A DNA stretch of 64,000 nucleotides from Eledone cirrhosa (lineage: Eukaryota; Mollusca; Cephalopoda; Octopoda; Eledonidae). Both the position numbers and the translations under genes were made by a program. How positions within the stretch are numbered: the stretch's first letter is position 1; the number at the start of each line of letters is the position of its first letter. This document shows, in pieces, positions 23,850 through 37,188 of the stretch. The stretch lies in NCBI GenBank assembly GCA_964016885.1, contig OZ024743.1, forward strand, positions 120,693,447 through 120,757,446, given 5' to 3'. The notes below the pieces were generated by a model. That model saw only the letters and a program-made list of their open reading frames with translations. It made no database searches and was not told the DNA's origin.

Positions 23850-25140
23850 CTCCCTATCAAGTTATGTATGATAGACAGTGCTTTCCACAATGTATTGGCT
23901 GTTCCCAAACATATTGCTTTCTGCAATGCCGCAAAGCTGGGCTGATTCAAATTCTATCAAGGTTTTCTGTCACCGACCCAAGTGCTCCAATCACAATTGA
24001 CTATACATACTTTCTCTTCCATCTTTTCAATGCGTCATTCTGTCTGCCTTGTTTAAATTTGCTTTCATATTCCACATTCTCTTGATATCTGTTCTCAAGT
24101 CTGCATATTTTCTCGTTGTCTTTACCATTGATGTAATTATCTCCTGGACAAGCTACATCGACCAACAAATATTTTCTTTCAGTATCTTTCTCCTCCAAAA
24201 TTATGTCCGGCCTTATATTTCCAAGAACTTTGTCTGTATTGTAAAGTTCCAAGAGAGTTTCACAGTTTGATGTTCCAGGGTCTATCTGGTTTGTGCTGAT
24301 AATGCTTCTCGGTGGTTGCAAACCCATATTCAAATTCATTTTGTAATCTCATACTTTCCTTTGAGCTCATTTTCTCAGCTAGCAGCCACTCTTTGTAATT
24401 CCGTTTACTTTCAATGGTCTCATTACATAGGGCAAAATACCTTTAATACCAACAAACCATTACTTTTGACAACATACCTTAAAAGTTCTTCTTTACTACT
24501 ACCCAAATACGTGTCTGATGACTTGCATTCGATAGTCACGCAAATATTCACGCTTACAAGACCTCGACCTCCTACATTCAGCGATGTACATAACCTGAGG
24601 TCATTTACCGTTAGGCACAAAGCACCATTGTCATTTTCTTAACTTGCTCTTGAACGTATCCTCTTGAAATTCTTTCTTATCTCTGTTTCGGTTCATTAGA
24701 TAATAACTTATGCCCAACTTCCTTCATCCATCTTGCATCTTTGTTATGCTCTGTTGCATTTCCCCATAGATTTAACCAAAATTATGCGAATTCTTCAGCA
24801 TTAGCTGCAACATCTGCACCATTTTCCCATGATAGGGTTCTATAAAATATTTTTAAATTTGTAGACCATAAACTGTTCTGTTCATATTGTTTTTGTCCAT
24901 TTGAATAGCGCATAATCTGATAAGACATTGTCTTAATGTGCTACCTCCCTTCTTCCATCACTGCAGTCTTTTAACTTCATTTTGTACCTCATGTTCATGT
25001 GTAGTTTCTCCTCTACTTTGGCCCTCTTCCATTTTCTCATTGTAACTAGATCTTTTCTGAGCTGAGTTATATTTCCTTACAATCTGATCTTCCATGGAGA
25101 TCCTTACATTTCTTCTCTTCAGTTTAGTTAATACCCTCAC
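23850..25140 (-). pseudogene. Decayed RLE-type retrotransposon, RT C-terminus and nuclease
   Basis: From right to left: KLKRRNVRISMEDQIVRKYN, LNVGGRGLVSVN (24.5 kb, like the RKEGGRGLLQLD block of the copy at 49430-51935), SSKEELLRYVV, then NIRPDIILEEKDTERKYLLV with DVACP (24.2 kb; RPD plus a following Asp is the restriction-like endonuclease core), and finally IVIGALGSVTENLDRI near 23960. Frames are interrupted several times. Confidence 0.75.
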
Positions 25141-25542
25141 CCATCAGAAATCCTGCAGCGCCCATTGACAACTAATTTCTATATAAATAATATAAATCAC
25201 TGCATGGTTTACTTTGATTATTTCACTTGCTAAATGACTTCTCTCTATATTCCGAAGTTACAGCAGTGTCTTATTGAATCTAGGACCATTACAAATAATC
25301 TCACTATCTTTTGATTATCAATCTTGTTTCTTCCTCTTTATATTCATTGTTATTCATACTTTCAAATTCATATCATCTGTCAACTGATTTTTCACTCCCT
25401 CCGCATTTAATGGTTCATCATTTTCTGCAGTTTGGTAGGCTAATTCTTCCTAAGTTGATTCATTTTCATTAGGATTTTTATGTTTCCCACTTTCCATATT
25501 TCAACCTTGGTAAACCAATTACTTCACCTAATTTTCCTTTGT
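25141..25542. other. Unassigned sequence
   Basis: Nothing recognised. It could be more of the decayed minus-strand retrotransposon. Confidence 0.4.
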
Positions 25543-25830
25543 GGCAAAGTTAACCTCGGCGGGATTTGAACACACAATGGCAAGGGCCGTAACTCTATGC
25601 GTCAAAGCATGGCGTCGGTAGAGGGTCGGACGCCATGTTTGAGGCATAGAGTTACGGCCCTTGCCATTCTAAGTTCAAATCCCGCCGAGGTTAACTTTGC
25701 CTTTCATCCTTACGGGATCGATAGAATAAAGTACCAGTCACGCACTGGGGTCGATTTAATCGATTTTCCCCTCCCCCAAAATTGCTGGCCTTGTACCTAT
25801 ATAAGAAACCATAATAATAATAATAATAAT
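25543..25830 (+). mobile_element. SINE family 1 with an inverted 5' partner (head-to-head)
   Basis: A plus-strand copy (25612-25830: GGTAGAGGGTCGGACGCCAT ... GCTGGCCTTGTACC) is fused at its 5' end to an inverted partial copy (25543-25611: AACCTCGGCGGGATTTGAAC ... AGCATGGCG). The junction makes a hairpin of about 70-bp arms. Confidence 0.85.
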
Positions 25831-25847
25831 ACTATTACTACTACTAA

Positions 25848-26045
25848 TAATAATAATTGTTTCTACTGTTGGCACAAGGCCAGCAATTATCCAGTGCATT
25901 ACTGGTATTTTATTTTATCGACACCGTAAGGATGAAAGGCGAGGTTAACTTTGCCTTTCATCCTTTCGGGGTCGATAAAATAAAGTACCAGTAATGCACT
26001 GGTTAATTGCTGGCCTTGTGCCTAAAGTAGAAACAATTATTATTA
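25848..26045. mobile_element. Two SINE family 1 3' ends in head-to-head inversion
   Basis: 25848-25945 is a minus-strand SINE 3' half (TTGTTTCTACTGTTGGCACA ... AAGGATGAAAGG). 25940-26045 is the plus-strand equivalent (CTTTGCCTTTCATCCTTTCG ... TAGAAACAATTATT). Together they form a palindrome with arms of about 95 bp, both outer ends being (ATT/AAT)n. Confidence 0.85.
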
Positions 26046-26865
26046 TTATTATTGTTGTTGTTGTAGTTTTTGTTGTAATTAAGCACATCAAATTATGCAA
26101 ACTATTACTACACCAACATGTATATCTTCGAGTTTCTGAATTGTGGGCTGGGTCATGATTTATTTTTGTGAGCAAAAGGTTTGTGCTTCTGTATGTTTTC
26201 CGAGATTGTTTAGCTGAATGCTCCTATTAGTTCCATGTTGTATATAGTCTATTTTTTTTACTACAAAGTGTTTCCATAAGCGGTTAATGTATAATTCCCC
26301 AGTTATCTAGAAATAAATTTATCAAGCTCGCAGAGGGAAACGAGCAAAGTCGTTTTGTATAAGAAATCACCCTAAATAAAATGTTTCTCTACTCCGTACG
26401 TACGAATGACCTCATTATCTTCTTTTCACTTTGAAATGTGTCTACTGTTTTCCTATTTGACATGTTATAATTGATATACTGCTTTAATATAGGGTTTGCT
26501 GTCATGGAATATGAATAAAGAGGAAGAAATATGTCTCAATGTATGCATCACCCATTTAAATGCACAATAGCAAGTAAATGCATTCGTCTTCTGAAAGAAG
26601 TCAGTTATATTACCAAATTATTCTGGTTATAATAATCGGATTCATTTAGTTGAGAGTTTGGCACCACTCATATAAAATGCCTTTAATATACTGGTTGAAA
26701 GGAAACTGTTTATATCATATTACACTTAGCTTCAATTAAGAAGGCTTGATGTGAAGGAATTGACTATTTTTCTAGTTCTATTTGTATATATGTACTGGCT
26801 GTATATCTTAATATGTCTACGTTCGAGCAATAATTTAAGTACTCTGTATGCATATGCATGCAAAC
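26046..26865. other. Unassigned sequence
   Basis: No recognisable feature. Confidence 0.5.
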
Positions 26866-26871
26866 ATAGGA

Positions 26872-26872
26872 G

Positions 26873-26904
<32 letters not shown>

Positions 26905-27013
26905 TATATATATATATATATGCACATATATATATATGCATATATATATATATATATATATATATGTGCATATATATATATATGTGCATATATATATATA
27001 TATATATATGTGC

Positions 27014-27045
<32 letters not shown>
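26872..27045. repeat. (TA)n interrupted by TGCA/GTGCA, then (TG)n
   Basis: Regular alternation of TATATA blocks with TGCACA/TGTGCA spacers. Open frames here are low-complexity only. Confidence 0.95.
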
Positions 27046-27400
27046 AAGAAATATGTAAGATCCCAGAGGAGTAGACACAGTTATTCGCTTCAATACAACA
27101 CACGTAAACGGGTAACTTCAATCTATACCAGTACTCGAGTTTCGGCCACACCTAATGCAGCAATAGAATGCACAGCATTCACTGCCTGCTTTTATTATGT
27201 AACAATGCACAACCGGCGCATCTGCGAGAAAAACCACAACCCTCCATCTCAATTCTACTTCTGAAAAGCTTAAGAACTGTGAAATCGGTAAAGGAAACAA
27301 ATAATTCTTAAAAAGGGTCCAGTTGCATTTTCGATTTCTTTTCCTTATACTTTCACTCGTGTGGGACATCTCGTTTTTTTTTTATTATAAAAAATCATTT
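27046..27400. other. Unassigned single-copy-looking segment
   Basis: More balanced base composition than its flanks and bounded by microsatellites on both sides. It could be a non-autonomous repeat, but no inverted ends were found. Confidence 0.4.
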
Positions 27401-27401
27401 T

Positions 27402-27403
<2 letters not shown>

Positions 27404-27451
<48 letters not shown>

Positions 27452-27512
27452 AGCATATATATATATATGTGTGTTATGGGTGTAGTGTGTGTGTGTGTGT
27501 GTGTGTGTGTGT
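27404..27512. repeat. (TA)n, CGCACACA, (GT)n microsatellites
   Basis: TA tract 27404-27440 and GT tract 27484-27512. Confidence 0.95.
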
Positions 27513-28169
27513 ATTTATGTTTTGTGTGCCAGAAACGAATGTTTTTGCTCATTAGAATCGAAAAGAAAACATAAATTTCAGCGGATTACAATTCAGGAAT
27601 AAAAAAAAGTATTCTGCCTTGTATTTAAATGTCGGCATATACAGAAAGCATACCTCAAAATATATTTTTTTTACCATTCAGTCACCTCACTATATAGAAA
27701 CACAACGTGTTCCTACTATTGAAATATTTCATATTAAATAATTTCTCTTCTTAAACATGTCTTTCTACTCAGCATTCAAAAGAAATAGTGTAATGTTAAT
27801 TGAGTTGCTCATTAAATGACAATTGGAAAAACAATGTATAGAAAAATCTAGCAGCTGGGAATAAATTTAATTTTAGATACTTCTCACATGTCTTTAACAG
27901 CTGCATCCCAATGATTACTGAGGCTAGAAGTAATGCAATTCAGAAGGCTCTGGTGAAATGACTTTAAAGATTTCTATAGAATACGATAACAAAGAAACAA
28001 TAAATGAATTAAAAGGGAATTGTTTCAGTGGCATGAATAGAAAACGAATTAGCTTGAGGGTACAGGGACACCGAATTGAAAATATGAAGTCAATATATCC
28101 AATATCAAGTTTATAAAATATCAGAAAGTGACAGTAAGAATAGAGCTTCAGTAATAAAATATTTATTCC

Positions 28170-28470
<301 letters not shown>

Positions 28471-28479
28471 GTCTATAGA

Positions 28480-29680
28480 ACAGAAAACACGGGCGCAGAT
28501 TTGAGAAAATGGAGAATAATTTCAGAGTTGCGTAATTTTTAAAATGAATATTTAAAGGAACATCACCATTATCATTTGGCAATTCAGTATCAAATAAATC
28601 TGCAATGATGTTACACGCAATAGTCAATTATGTTTAGGTTTAACAGTTTTTGTTTTCTGGCTTTGGAACAAGGCCAAATATTTAAACGGTGAGGCAGGAA
28701 GACAGCGTGCCATTCATGCTTTTCATCAAGTGCCTGTAGCAACGTAAATGAACAGGTTACTGCTGGATAAATAAAGTTAATTTCGTATTAAGCTCACTAA
28801 ATGTTTATATCTTTTCTATCTAAATATAAACAAACACATGAAACACCAAGAAAACGTAATTTGAGCAATATCTACAATATTGGAAGTAACTAATTATGTC
28901 ATACAATACTGCAACTGAAAAATACTTAAAATATACACAACTGAAAGAGGCTAATATACAAGTGGCAAAATCTTTTTCTTGATTTTGAAACTGATGCCTA
29001 GCAGTTTATTACTCAAGTCTGAAAGATACGTAATCGAATTGTATAGAAATAGTTTTATATATAAATACAAAAATAGATTATGTAAACAAAACTCATGATG
29101 GCGGATGATTTTTAGAATAATTTGCAGTCTAAAGAATGTCAATAACCGGATTGTATCAAATATGAATGACAAACTATCATATTTAAAATGAAAACTGCGT
29201 GCATCATGTCCGCAGGGAAAGCAATTCATGAAAATGCATTATTCCGTATAAGGAAGAGGATATGACGAATCGTTATCTAATCTATGAATGTTGACCAAGA
29301 AACGAAATATTTACCGAATACAATCCCATATTCAATATAACATACCTCAATAATTGTGCGTTATTCATGTGCAAATATATTCATGCAATGAAAATATTAA
29401 AATATTTTTGATATTATTACAAGCTTTGCTAACAACAATGTATGCATAATTATTACACGTGTCAATAATCATTTACGCACATCTTCAACATTTATTTGTA
29501 ATAGTAATCGGGAACTAATCATTTCTGAGAGTAAATTCTTTCATGTGCTACTACGCTGAATGAACACCTAAGGGGATTAGTCTTCTCACTTATTCTAAAC
29601 TGGACGGAAAATATACGTTATATAAAGGTATACAATATAAATGAATAGCGTCACCTCCTCGTCACCGCCTCACAGTTTGC
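28480..29680. other. Unassigned AT-rich sequence
   Basis: No gene or repeat family seen. Confidence 0.5.
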
Positions 29681-29693
29681 TTCATCTTGTATA

Positions 29694-29812
<119 letters not shown>

Positions 29813-30006
29813 CTCCATATATTCTATCTTGTCGCCAGACATACAACTTCATGTATTTCATATATATATATATACCATTTGTGTTGTGATATTAACCAAT
29901 CGTCTAAGTCTTGCAGCATAATCGGATGTTGAAACTAGGCTATTGACATATGTATAGTGTTTTCGAGTAATTAAAACTTTAAATAATGTTTCCAGTCCGG
30001 TATTGT

Positions 30007-30009
<3 letters not shown>

Positions 30010-30088
<79 letters not shown>

Positions 30089-30113
30089 TCTCTCTCTCTC
30101 TATCACTCTCTCT

Positions 30114-30176
<63 letters not shown>
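30010..30176. repeat. (CT)n(TA)n microsatellite
   Basis: About 100 bp of CT with a few TA/CA interruptions, then about 60 bp of TA. Confidence 0.97.
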
Positions 30177-30178
<2 letters not shown>

Positions 30179-30231
30179 TAGCGATGAATTTGTTTTGCAA
30201 GGTTTTTGATATGAAATCGTGTATCGAAACT

Positions 30232-30619
30232 AATATTGTTATACTTGGGGAGGCTCATATTGTTGTAATAATATTGCCAGAAATAATAACGGAACACACT
30301 CACTGATTGGTTGGTTTTCGCGTACTACTATGTTTCCTCCTGTTGGCGTAGACATACAATACAACAGGAGGAAACATAATAGTACCACTGATGATGTTGC
30401 AGATGTGCAACAAAAGAACTTTGTTAAACTGTATACATGTATTTATATCTGTATCGTTGACCGTTGGACAGTCAATGATAAACATTAATGGCCAAATAAA
30501 TTAACTATGGAGATATAAATGATACAGAAGCGAAAACCAGCCAAACAGTGAGTGTGTTCCGTTATTATTTCTGGCAATATTATTACAACAATATGACCCT
30601 CTCCAAGTATAACAATATA
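30232..30619. repeat. Foldback element with nested stems
   Basis: Outer arms of about 90 bp (30232-30321 and 30530-30619) are inverted with few differences (AATATTGTTATACTTGG ... GGTTTTCGC). A nested inverted pair, TATGTTTCCTCCTGTTG at 30329-30345 and its complement at 30362-30378, lies inside. The loop also holds CTGATGA followed at once by a 7-bp hairpin, TGTTGCA GATG TGCAACA, and AAAG. Non-coding. Confidence 0.85.
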
Positions 30620-31019
30620 TATTGATAGATAGATAGATATTGTTTGTGTGTATTAGTGTGTGTGTAAAGTTTACTTTCCTGGATCACAGTATCGTTCATC
30701 TATCATGCAACGAGCACCTGCTTTTTGAAGTTCGTGAGACAGAAATTAATATACTTTGTGAATTAAGGAATTCCCGTCCAATAACATTTAACATTTTCGT
30801 TAACTTTGACCTTTATGGTAGGCCTCCAAAATATATCTATTACTTGTTTTACGGCATAATAACAAAAGAAAGAAAATCGAAAAAAATGTCTATTGGTTAC
30901 TTCAGCGCCAATGCCCTGTATCCCTTCAGAGAAAAGATATAAGCTAGATATATAGCCAACAATATATAGCCAACAATGACAAATACGTATATAAAAAAAT
31001 ATAACAATAGGCTAACATC

Positions 31020-32720
31020 AAGTGCAGATTATGCAGTCAGTGCAATTATATAATTGCGTACTCAGCATTAAAAAATGCGAATAAATCTATAGACACGACA
31101 AAGTCGTCAGCTATATCCATTAGGCAATATGCCAACGTATCATCAGGAAAATAGATGCATGGTATTAACATGTAGCTGGCATGGTATATGACACGACCTG
31201 GCTATAATCATCTGGGATATGTCTGTCCTGACTGACAAGATGAAGATAACAGAAAGCATCACAGAATCACTTATTCTGATGCAATCACAACAGATCAACA
31301 AGAAAACATCAAACAATCAATGAATAATGACCAGCGTAAACAATTTCTCTCTATGAACGAATAAACAGTTCCACAAAAGAATGTAAAATATAATAAAGCT
31401 TCGTAAGTAATTCTGTTCACGACAACAAACTGTCCGAATATCGACAGACTGAATGATCTGATCTATTTACTAGCAGTGGCATTATCGACAGACACTAGGT
31501 TTGATCCTTTTAGAAACAGACCCTTAGCTAAACTATACCAGCATTCACTGAAGTAATACTCAAACCATATTAATTCATCGAGATAAAATCACCGAAGTGC
31601 CATAAAATTACAGGCTTTCCAACGATATATAAAACACTCACATCTATATTATAAAACAACTTGGTTAAACATCTGAAGTATGATATTATTTCAGGGAAAC
31701 GGAAAGAAATATATGACTGTAAATAACAGTAACTGCGAAGCCGAATAATTATAGAAAGGAAAAACACTTCAGTATGGCCTGAATCGACTACCGAAAGGCG
31801 TTCGATAACATTACTCACTCCTGGGTACTGGAGGCATTCTATATAAATATAACAATGCTAATAATAACTAAATATGTCACCCATGACGTGACAAATTGGG
31901 AAACAATAATACGCATACAACGCAAAGAACAGAACGATGCCCACAGGAAAATATGATTCGGTCAAGCTATAAACCATCTCCTCTATATGGGTAACACCTA
32001 AATATTGTTCAGGAAATCAACCAAGATATAAAAATGAATATAGGATTAGAATAAAGCTGGGAAGGTGATAATCTAAGTAAGAGGCAAATTAAATCATGCT
32101 GAATTAGAGATAGTCATTGATATCAAGGAATTAGACGATAGGAGCCCTTAAAAGTACGAGATAGGGGAATGAAAGAACAATTAGGACAGTGCGCTAAAAA
32201 GGCAAGTCAAATATTACAGACTGTAATACATGGAATTGATATGCGATTCTGATAAGAAAATTGCGCCAAGGCAATCTTGAAAACAGGAAAATTAATTAAG
32301 AACACTAAGATCATGTTAGATAATGAAAGATTGATAAGAGAACTAAACAAAACAAATACCTACCAATAATCAAATAGATAAACAACATAAACAATCAGAA
32401 GAAACGTTTAGGAATATTATAGGAACATAAATCGAGTACTTGAAACACAAAGAATTGCAAACAACAATGTTATAATCATTATTACCTGAAATATCGGAGT
32501 AATAAACTTTACTTGTAATAGTTTAATCGTGATACTAAATGAACTAACAAAGCTGACCACAAAACAAGACAAAGAAATAAAATAATCCATCAACGAAAGT
32601 ATGATTAAAATATATTTACCACCAATACAGGTTTATAAAAACCTTACATCACTAGAACGTTTATCAACGAAGATATTTATGAAAGCATAATGGAAAATCA
32701 ATACAAAGAGCTAGAAAAAG
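31020..32720 (+). pseudogene. Decayed RLE-type non-LTR retrotransposon
   Basis: Ignoring stops, the plus strand reads IDYRKAFDNITHSWVLEA (about 31778-31832; reverse transcriptase motif A, compare IDYKKAFDSLPHTW in the 49.4-kb copy), AINHLLYMGNT (about 31967; motif C decayed from YMDD) and NCAKAILKTGKLIK then ERLIRELNKTNTYQ (about 32262-32365). The order and spacing match the RT and thumb of the better copies. Dense stops and indels show an old insertion. It is closed on the right by a minus-strand SINE. Confidence 0.75.
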
Positions 32721-32744
32721 TGCTGGACTTTAGTCGGTTACGGT

Positions 32745-33036
32745 GACGTGTGCTCCTATTGTTTGATCAACGGTACAACCTGCTCATGAGATTAAACTGC
32801 AAGTGCCTGGGAATTCCACAAACATAAGCAATCCTTAATGAAATCCAGCGCGATACACTATGTGACATGTCTGACCACTTGAATCAGAGGTACGACTCAT
32901 TTTTGCTTGTTGAATAGACTGGAGCAACGTGAAATAAAGCCTATCGCTGAATGACACAATGCGCCGCCACGAATCGAACTCATTACCTCACGAAGCTCAG
33001 CCGAACAGCCTAGCCCCTAAGCTACGTGCCTTCACA
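32745..33036 (-). mobile_element. tRNA-derived SINE, family 3 (Ceph-SINE-like)
   Basis: Read from 33036 leftwards: GGCACGTAGCTTAGGGGCTA (A box TAGCTTAGGGG), a tRNA-like middle, then the B box GAGTTCGATTCGTGG, and a body with GCGATAGGC and AACGTGAAATAAAG-type blocks. The 3' part contains CACGTCACCGTAACCGAC, like the terminal block of squid and octopus SINEs. It is a SINE head rather than a tRNA gene: the acceptor stem does not close and the body continues for about 200 bp. Confidence 0.75.
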
Positions 33037-34765
33037 GATAGAGAATGCGAATAGAACAAAACACGTTTATTTTGTTTTTGTTTTCAATGAAATATATAAA
33101 ACAAGCTGATATGAAAACAAGGAGAAAGGAGACACGGAAACTGTAAACCAAAATAGGGCTACAGAATATCTCGATTAGTTAAAACGATGATAACAAAAGT
33201 ACAATAATTTCCAAAACCTTAAAATATGTTGTAGAAAGTGAACATATAAAGAAAATTGAAAGATTAGTTGAAAAGCGTAGGACTCAGATTTATAATCGAA
33301 AGATTTTGATTCTGCTGCATGATTGATTACTTATCATTAGAAAATATAAAAACATATCTATAAAATATCAAGACCATGTAATGAATCAGAACACACCGAT
33401 CAACTGCTGAAGATGTCGTCTATAATCGCTTATTTCACAAAAAAAAAAAAAGGTTTCCAAAGCCGTACATTCCTTTCTGCTCCTCTGGCAATATAGCATT
33501 GTCGTGCATATGCGTAACAAGGCTCTTGTATATTATGGATTTAAGGACTTTATCGTTTGTTAGTAAGCTTGATAAAGACACTTCATTTGATGGATTACTA
33601 ATATTTTTGTTTCAGGGGAATTCATATTGTCTTCCCCTTCAGCAGCGAATCAAGAATTGATTTTGGTTTGCTTATCGTTCAATTACATTCTACTGCTATA
33701 TACCTATGGGAATCCCAACCACGATTTGGGAATCTTATCAATCCTAGATGCCTTCAAAATACTATCATTTCTCAATGCTTTTCTAAGTTCCTAACAAGCG
33801 GTGTTACGTTTCTTTTTCTGTCCTCTCCTAACCCTTTATGCATTTTCATTGTGTTGGTTGTCTTTTTTTCACATGTTCTCCTACTTTGCTTGAATTTCTA
33901 TTGGTTTTGGTATTTATTGATTTAAAAAAAATTAAATAGTTTATTTTCCTGGAAGAAGCGTTCGTGTTTTTAAAGCGTCCTATTCTGCATGTTTTTTCTA
34001 CATTCAGAACTGTTTTTTTAATTGATATTCTACGTATTTTTCTTGGCGTCCTCTTTTTCTTTTTCGTGTTGTATTAATCATTTTCTAATTCGTTAAGTAA
34101 AGATATGTCTTCCCTTCTTTCTTATCATTTTTAAATATGATAAGACTTGTTGTTTTGATTTTAGGAGTGGGGCTTGGCTGAGGTTCAAGGCCGATTTCCA
34201 TTGATAATGCAACTGCTATTTTATATTTTAGATCATACAGTTCGTCAATATTCAGACTAAAGAGTTTCTTTCAAGCTCTTAGTATATTTATTTATTCCTT
34301 CGTAAAATTGTTTATTTATATATTGACTGAGAAGGTGTTTTCCTGTGCTTCATTTTACTAATTGTTCCAGTTTCACCCTCCCCAACGTTGTCTCTGGTAG
34401 CTCTCTTCTAATTCCTGTTTATAATAAGTTTATTGGTTATGAAGTCGAAGTTATACATTTGTTGCAGCAGTATATTTAGCTGAGTGTTTCTATAGTGGTT
34501 TTATAGCTATTATATTTTTTTAGTTTTTTTAGTTGTTATTATTTTTTTGAGTGTGCTTTGATTTGCTGCAATGCCTTGTTTGTTTCTGACGTGGCGGTTT
34601 CAGTAGTATTTCAGTAGTATTTACATTTTAGTTTCAATTCTCAATAATTGTAGGTCTGAATGTTCTTTTTATATAGTTATTTTTCTTTAGTGGACTCTTG
34701 TGTGTTTTGTATGCGCTAGATTATATTAATATATTATCATTTGATTGCCATTATTAAGAGATAGG
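33037..34765. other. Unassigned AT-rich sequence
   Basis: Includes a short A run near 33440. No gene or family recognised; possibly eroded retrotransposon sequence. Confidence 0.4.
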
Positions 34766-34766
34766 G

Positions 34767-34975
34767 TGGTGGATTGGCAGTATCGGTAGAGGGTCGGACG
34801 CCATGCTTTGAAGCATAGAGTTACGTCTCTTTACGGTCTGATTTGAAATCCTGCCGAGGTTAACTTTGCCTTTCATCGGGGTCGATAAAATAAAGCACCA
34901 GTAACGTACTGGGGTTGATTTAATTGACTTTCCCCTTCCGCCCAAATTACTGGCCTTGTGCCTATACTAGAAATC
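34767..34975 (+). mobile_element. SINE family 1 with perfect 17-bp target-site duplication
   Basis: Complete copy from GGTGGATTGGCAGTATCGG to TGCCTATACTAGAAATC. The 17-bp sequence ATTATTAAGAGATAGGG occurs immediately before (34750-34766) and after it (34976-34992), so this is a clean retrotransposition event. The duplicated target itself starts with ATTATT, the same sequence that makes up the tails of other copies. Confidence 0.92.
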
Positions 34976-34992
34976 ATTATTAAGAGATAGGG

Positions 34993-36990
34993 ACACCTAT
35001 TGGCGTTTACATGGTGGTAATTGAATCCCTTGCATGGAAGCTGGTCGGTCATGGAAAATTTCAAATAAAATTAAAGGTGCTGGAATCACGTCCGTCAGCA
35101 AAACTATACCACTAGTCCACCATCCCAAACTGGTATTTTATTAATCGCCTTCAAAAAGATGAAAAGCAATGGTGATCTCCGATCACCTGAGGATTTGAAG
35201 AAAGAAAGCAAACATCCGGAATAAATACGCTCTATGGCATCTGCCAATTTACTTGTTTGAAAAGGGTCTTTCTTTTTCACGTATAACAAAATGCGTCATT
35301 TTATTTTTAATACGTATTTCGTCCGTAAATTTGTCTACTTCAATTTATGTAATGTTCTTATTATTTACTAGTATATTTGCTATAATATTATGTCCTTTTC
35401 CATCTCCCATAACACGTGCGTGTTTGTGGGTATAATACTGCAATGTAGTATATATGCATTGCTCTATTATAGTTTCAGTGGTGTAGCGTTTCATTTTCCT
35501 TTTCTTGTTATTTGTACGTTGAATGTAGATGCTGACACTTTCTGTTTTGGGTTAATCTTTTGAGAGAACACATCTTGAAGATTAGGAGTTGGAAGAATAT
35601 AGTTTTATTTGTCATCTGTTTATCTCTGGATTTTCATGCTTGTCCATATAAGACAAAAACCAGAGCTTATACTGGTGTCCCGTGGTGTTAAATGACTGAA
35701 AGTATAAGACGCCAATCCATTGCAGCTAATCCAAGCCGCTAACCCTCGTACTGAATTTCAGCTGAATGGACAGGCGCAAAGAAAAATGTCGTGATCTGAT
35801 ACAAAGAGAAAACTAATATAAAGTAACAACAATAGGACAAGAATAATAATGTAAAGTAAACAAAGGGTAGCTGGTAAATGCAATAACGATACACGAAAAC
35901 AAGGAAATGACAAAGTAAACACTACAGGTTAACTGCGCTGAAATAACAGGTGTCAATACTGACAAAATAACTGAAAATATTGCAAAAAGGAAATGGAATT
36001 CCAAAATATATTCAAGAAAATACAACAAAATTAACCAGTCCATAGCCAATATCTAAAAACAAAAAAGCGAAGGCATGTTACTAACAGCACGAGATCAATT
36101 CTTAATCACTAACAACATAAACAATAGTAAGTGATTGTAACAAAATATTCTACCAGTTGAATACATTATCGTCTGATGAGCAGTTCTTGGTAGATTTAGA
36201 TACATAATAGACACGATTGGGTCAGTGAACAATTTGCCAACCCTTCGATGAGAAAAGGGACACGGTACATGACAATATTCTGGCCACATTCATCTAGACA
36301 CACTTGCCAAAGCTAACCATGGAAAATAGGTAATTATTCAGACATAATAATAAATGAAAACTGCGGGCAGGTTGTTAGACATCACAAGCACTTCTGATCC
36401 AATTGTAGAAATACAAGGAACTCCAAATAGAAATAAACAGCTTGATACATGAAAAAGAGTACTAATAATAATTGGAGCACCACGTATGGAAAGAATATGA
36501 ACAAAACATAAAAGCTTCACAAGATCATACAACATTACACATATTCTAATATATGTATGCATGTGCGTGTTTGTGTTTGTGTTTGTGTTTGTGTGTGTGA
36601 GTGAATGTGTGTGTGCATGTGTTTGTGTGTGTGTGTACGTATAACTTTGCTAGCTCCAGCCTAGATTCTACGCAATATCATTGTCACTTCAATACGTTCT
36701 TTGTAAACAACACATACCCTACACAGTAGCCACCCGATAGCCACCCAACACAGAAGACACACGATACTCAATGATAAATAAATACATAAAATAAATATTC
36801 CTACATAAATGATGCCCAACACTAGTGCTATCATTTAATACAGATTATACATTGCATCATTACTACCTAACACTGAAACAACACCAATCATAAATCATAT
36901 ACAAAACACAAAGAGCACACAGCAAATAACGCAAATGAAATTACATATGCTGTATACAATAGAAGATCTATTAACCGAATATATAAACAA
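34993..36990. other. Unassigned sequence
   Basis: No recognisable coding or repeat family, apart from short (GTTT)n/(GT)n sequence near 36560-36640. Confidence 0.45.
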
Positions 36991-36996
36991 CGCAAT

Positions 36997-37188
36997 AATT
37001 GTTTCTACTTTTGGCGCAAGGCCAGCAATTATCCCAGTGCATTACTGATACTTTATTTTATCGACCCTGTAAGGATGAAAGGCAAAGTTTACCTCGGCAG
37101 GATTTGAACTCAGATCAGAAAGGGGCGTAACTCTGTGCTGCAAAGCCTGTTGTCCGACCCTCTACCGATACTGCCAAACAATAATGTT
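36997..37188 (-). mobile_element. tRNA-derived SINE, family 1
   Basis: Reverse-strand copy: AATAATTGTTTCTACTTTTG tail at the left, TTTTATCGACCCTGTAAGGA, B-box complement AGGATTTGAACTCAG, head TCTACCGATACTGCCA at the right. Confidence 0.85.

Noticed and set aside
32950..33036. A minus-strand tRNA gene with clear A and B boxes
   Set aside because: The acceptor stem does not close and the sequence continues into a SINE body, so it is a tRNA-derived SINE head.
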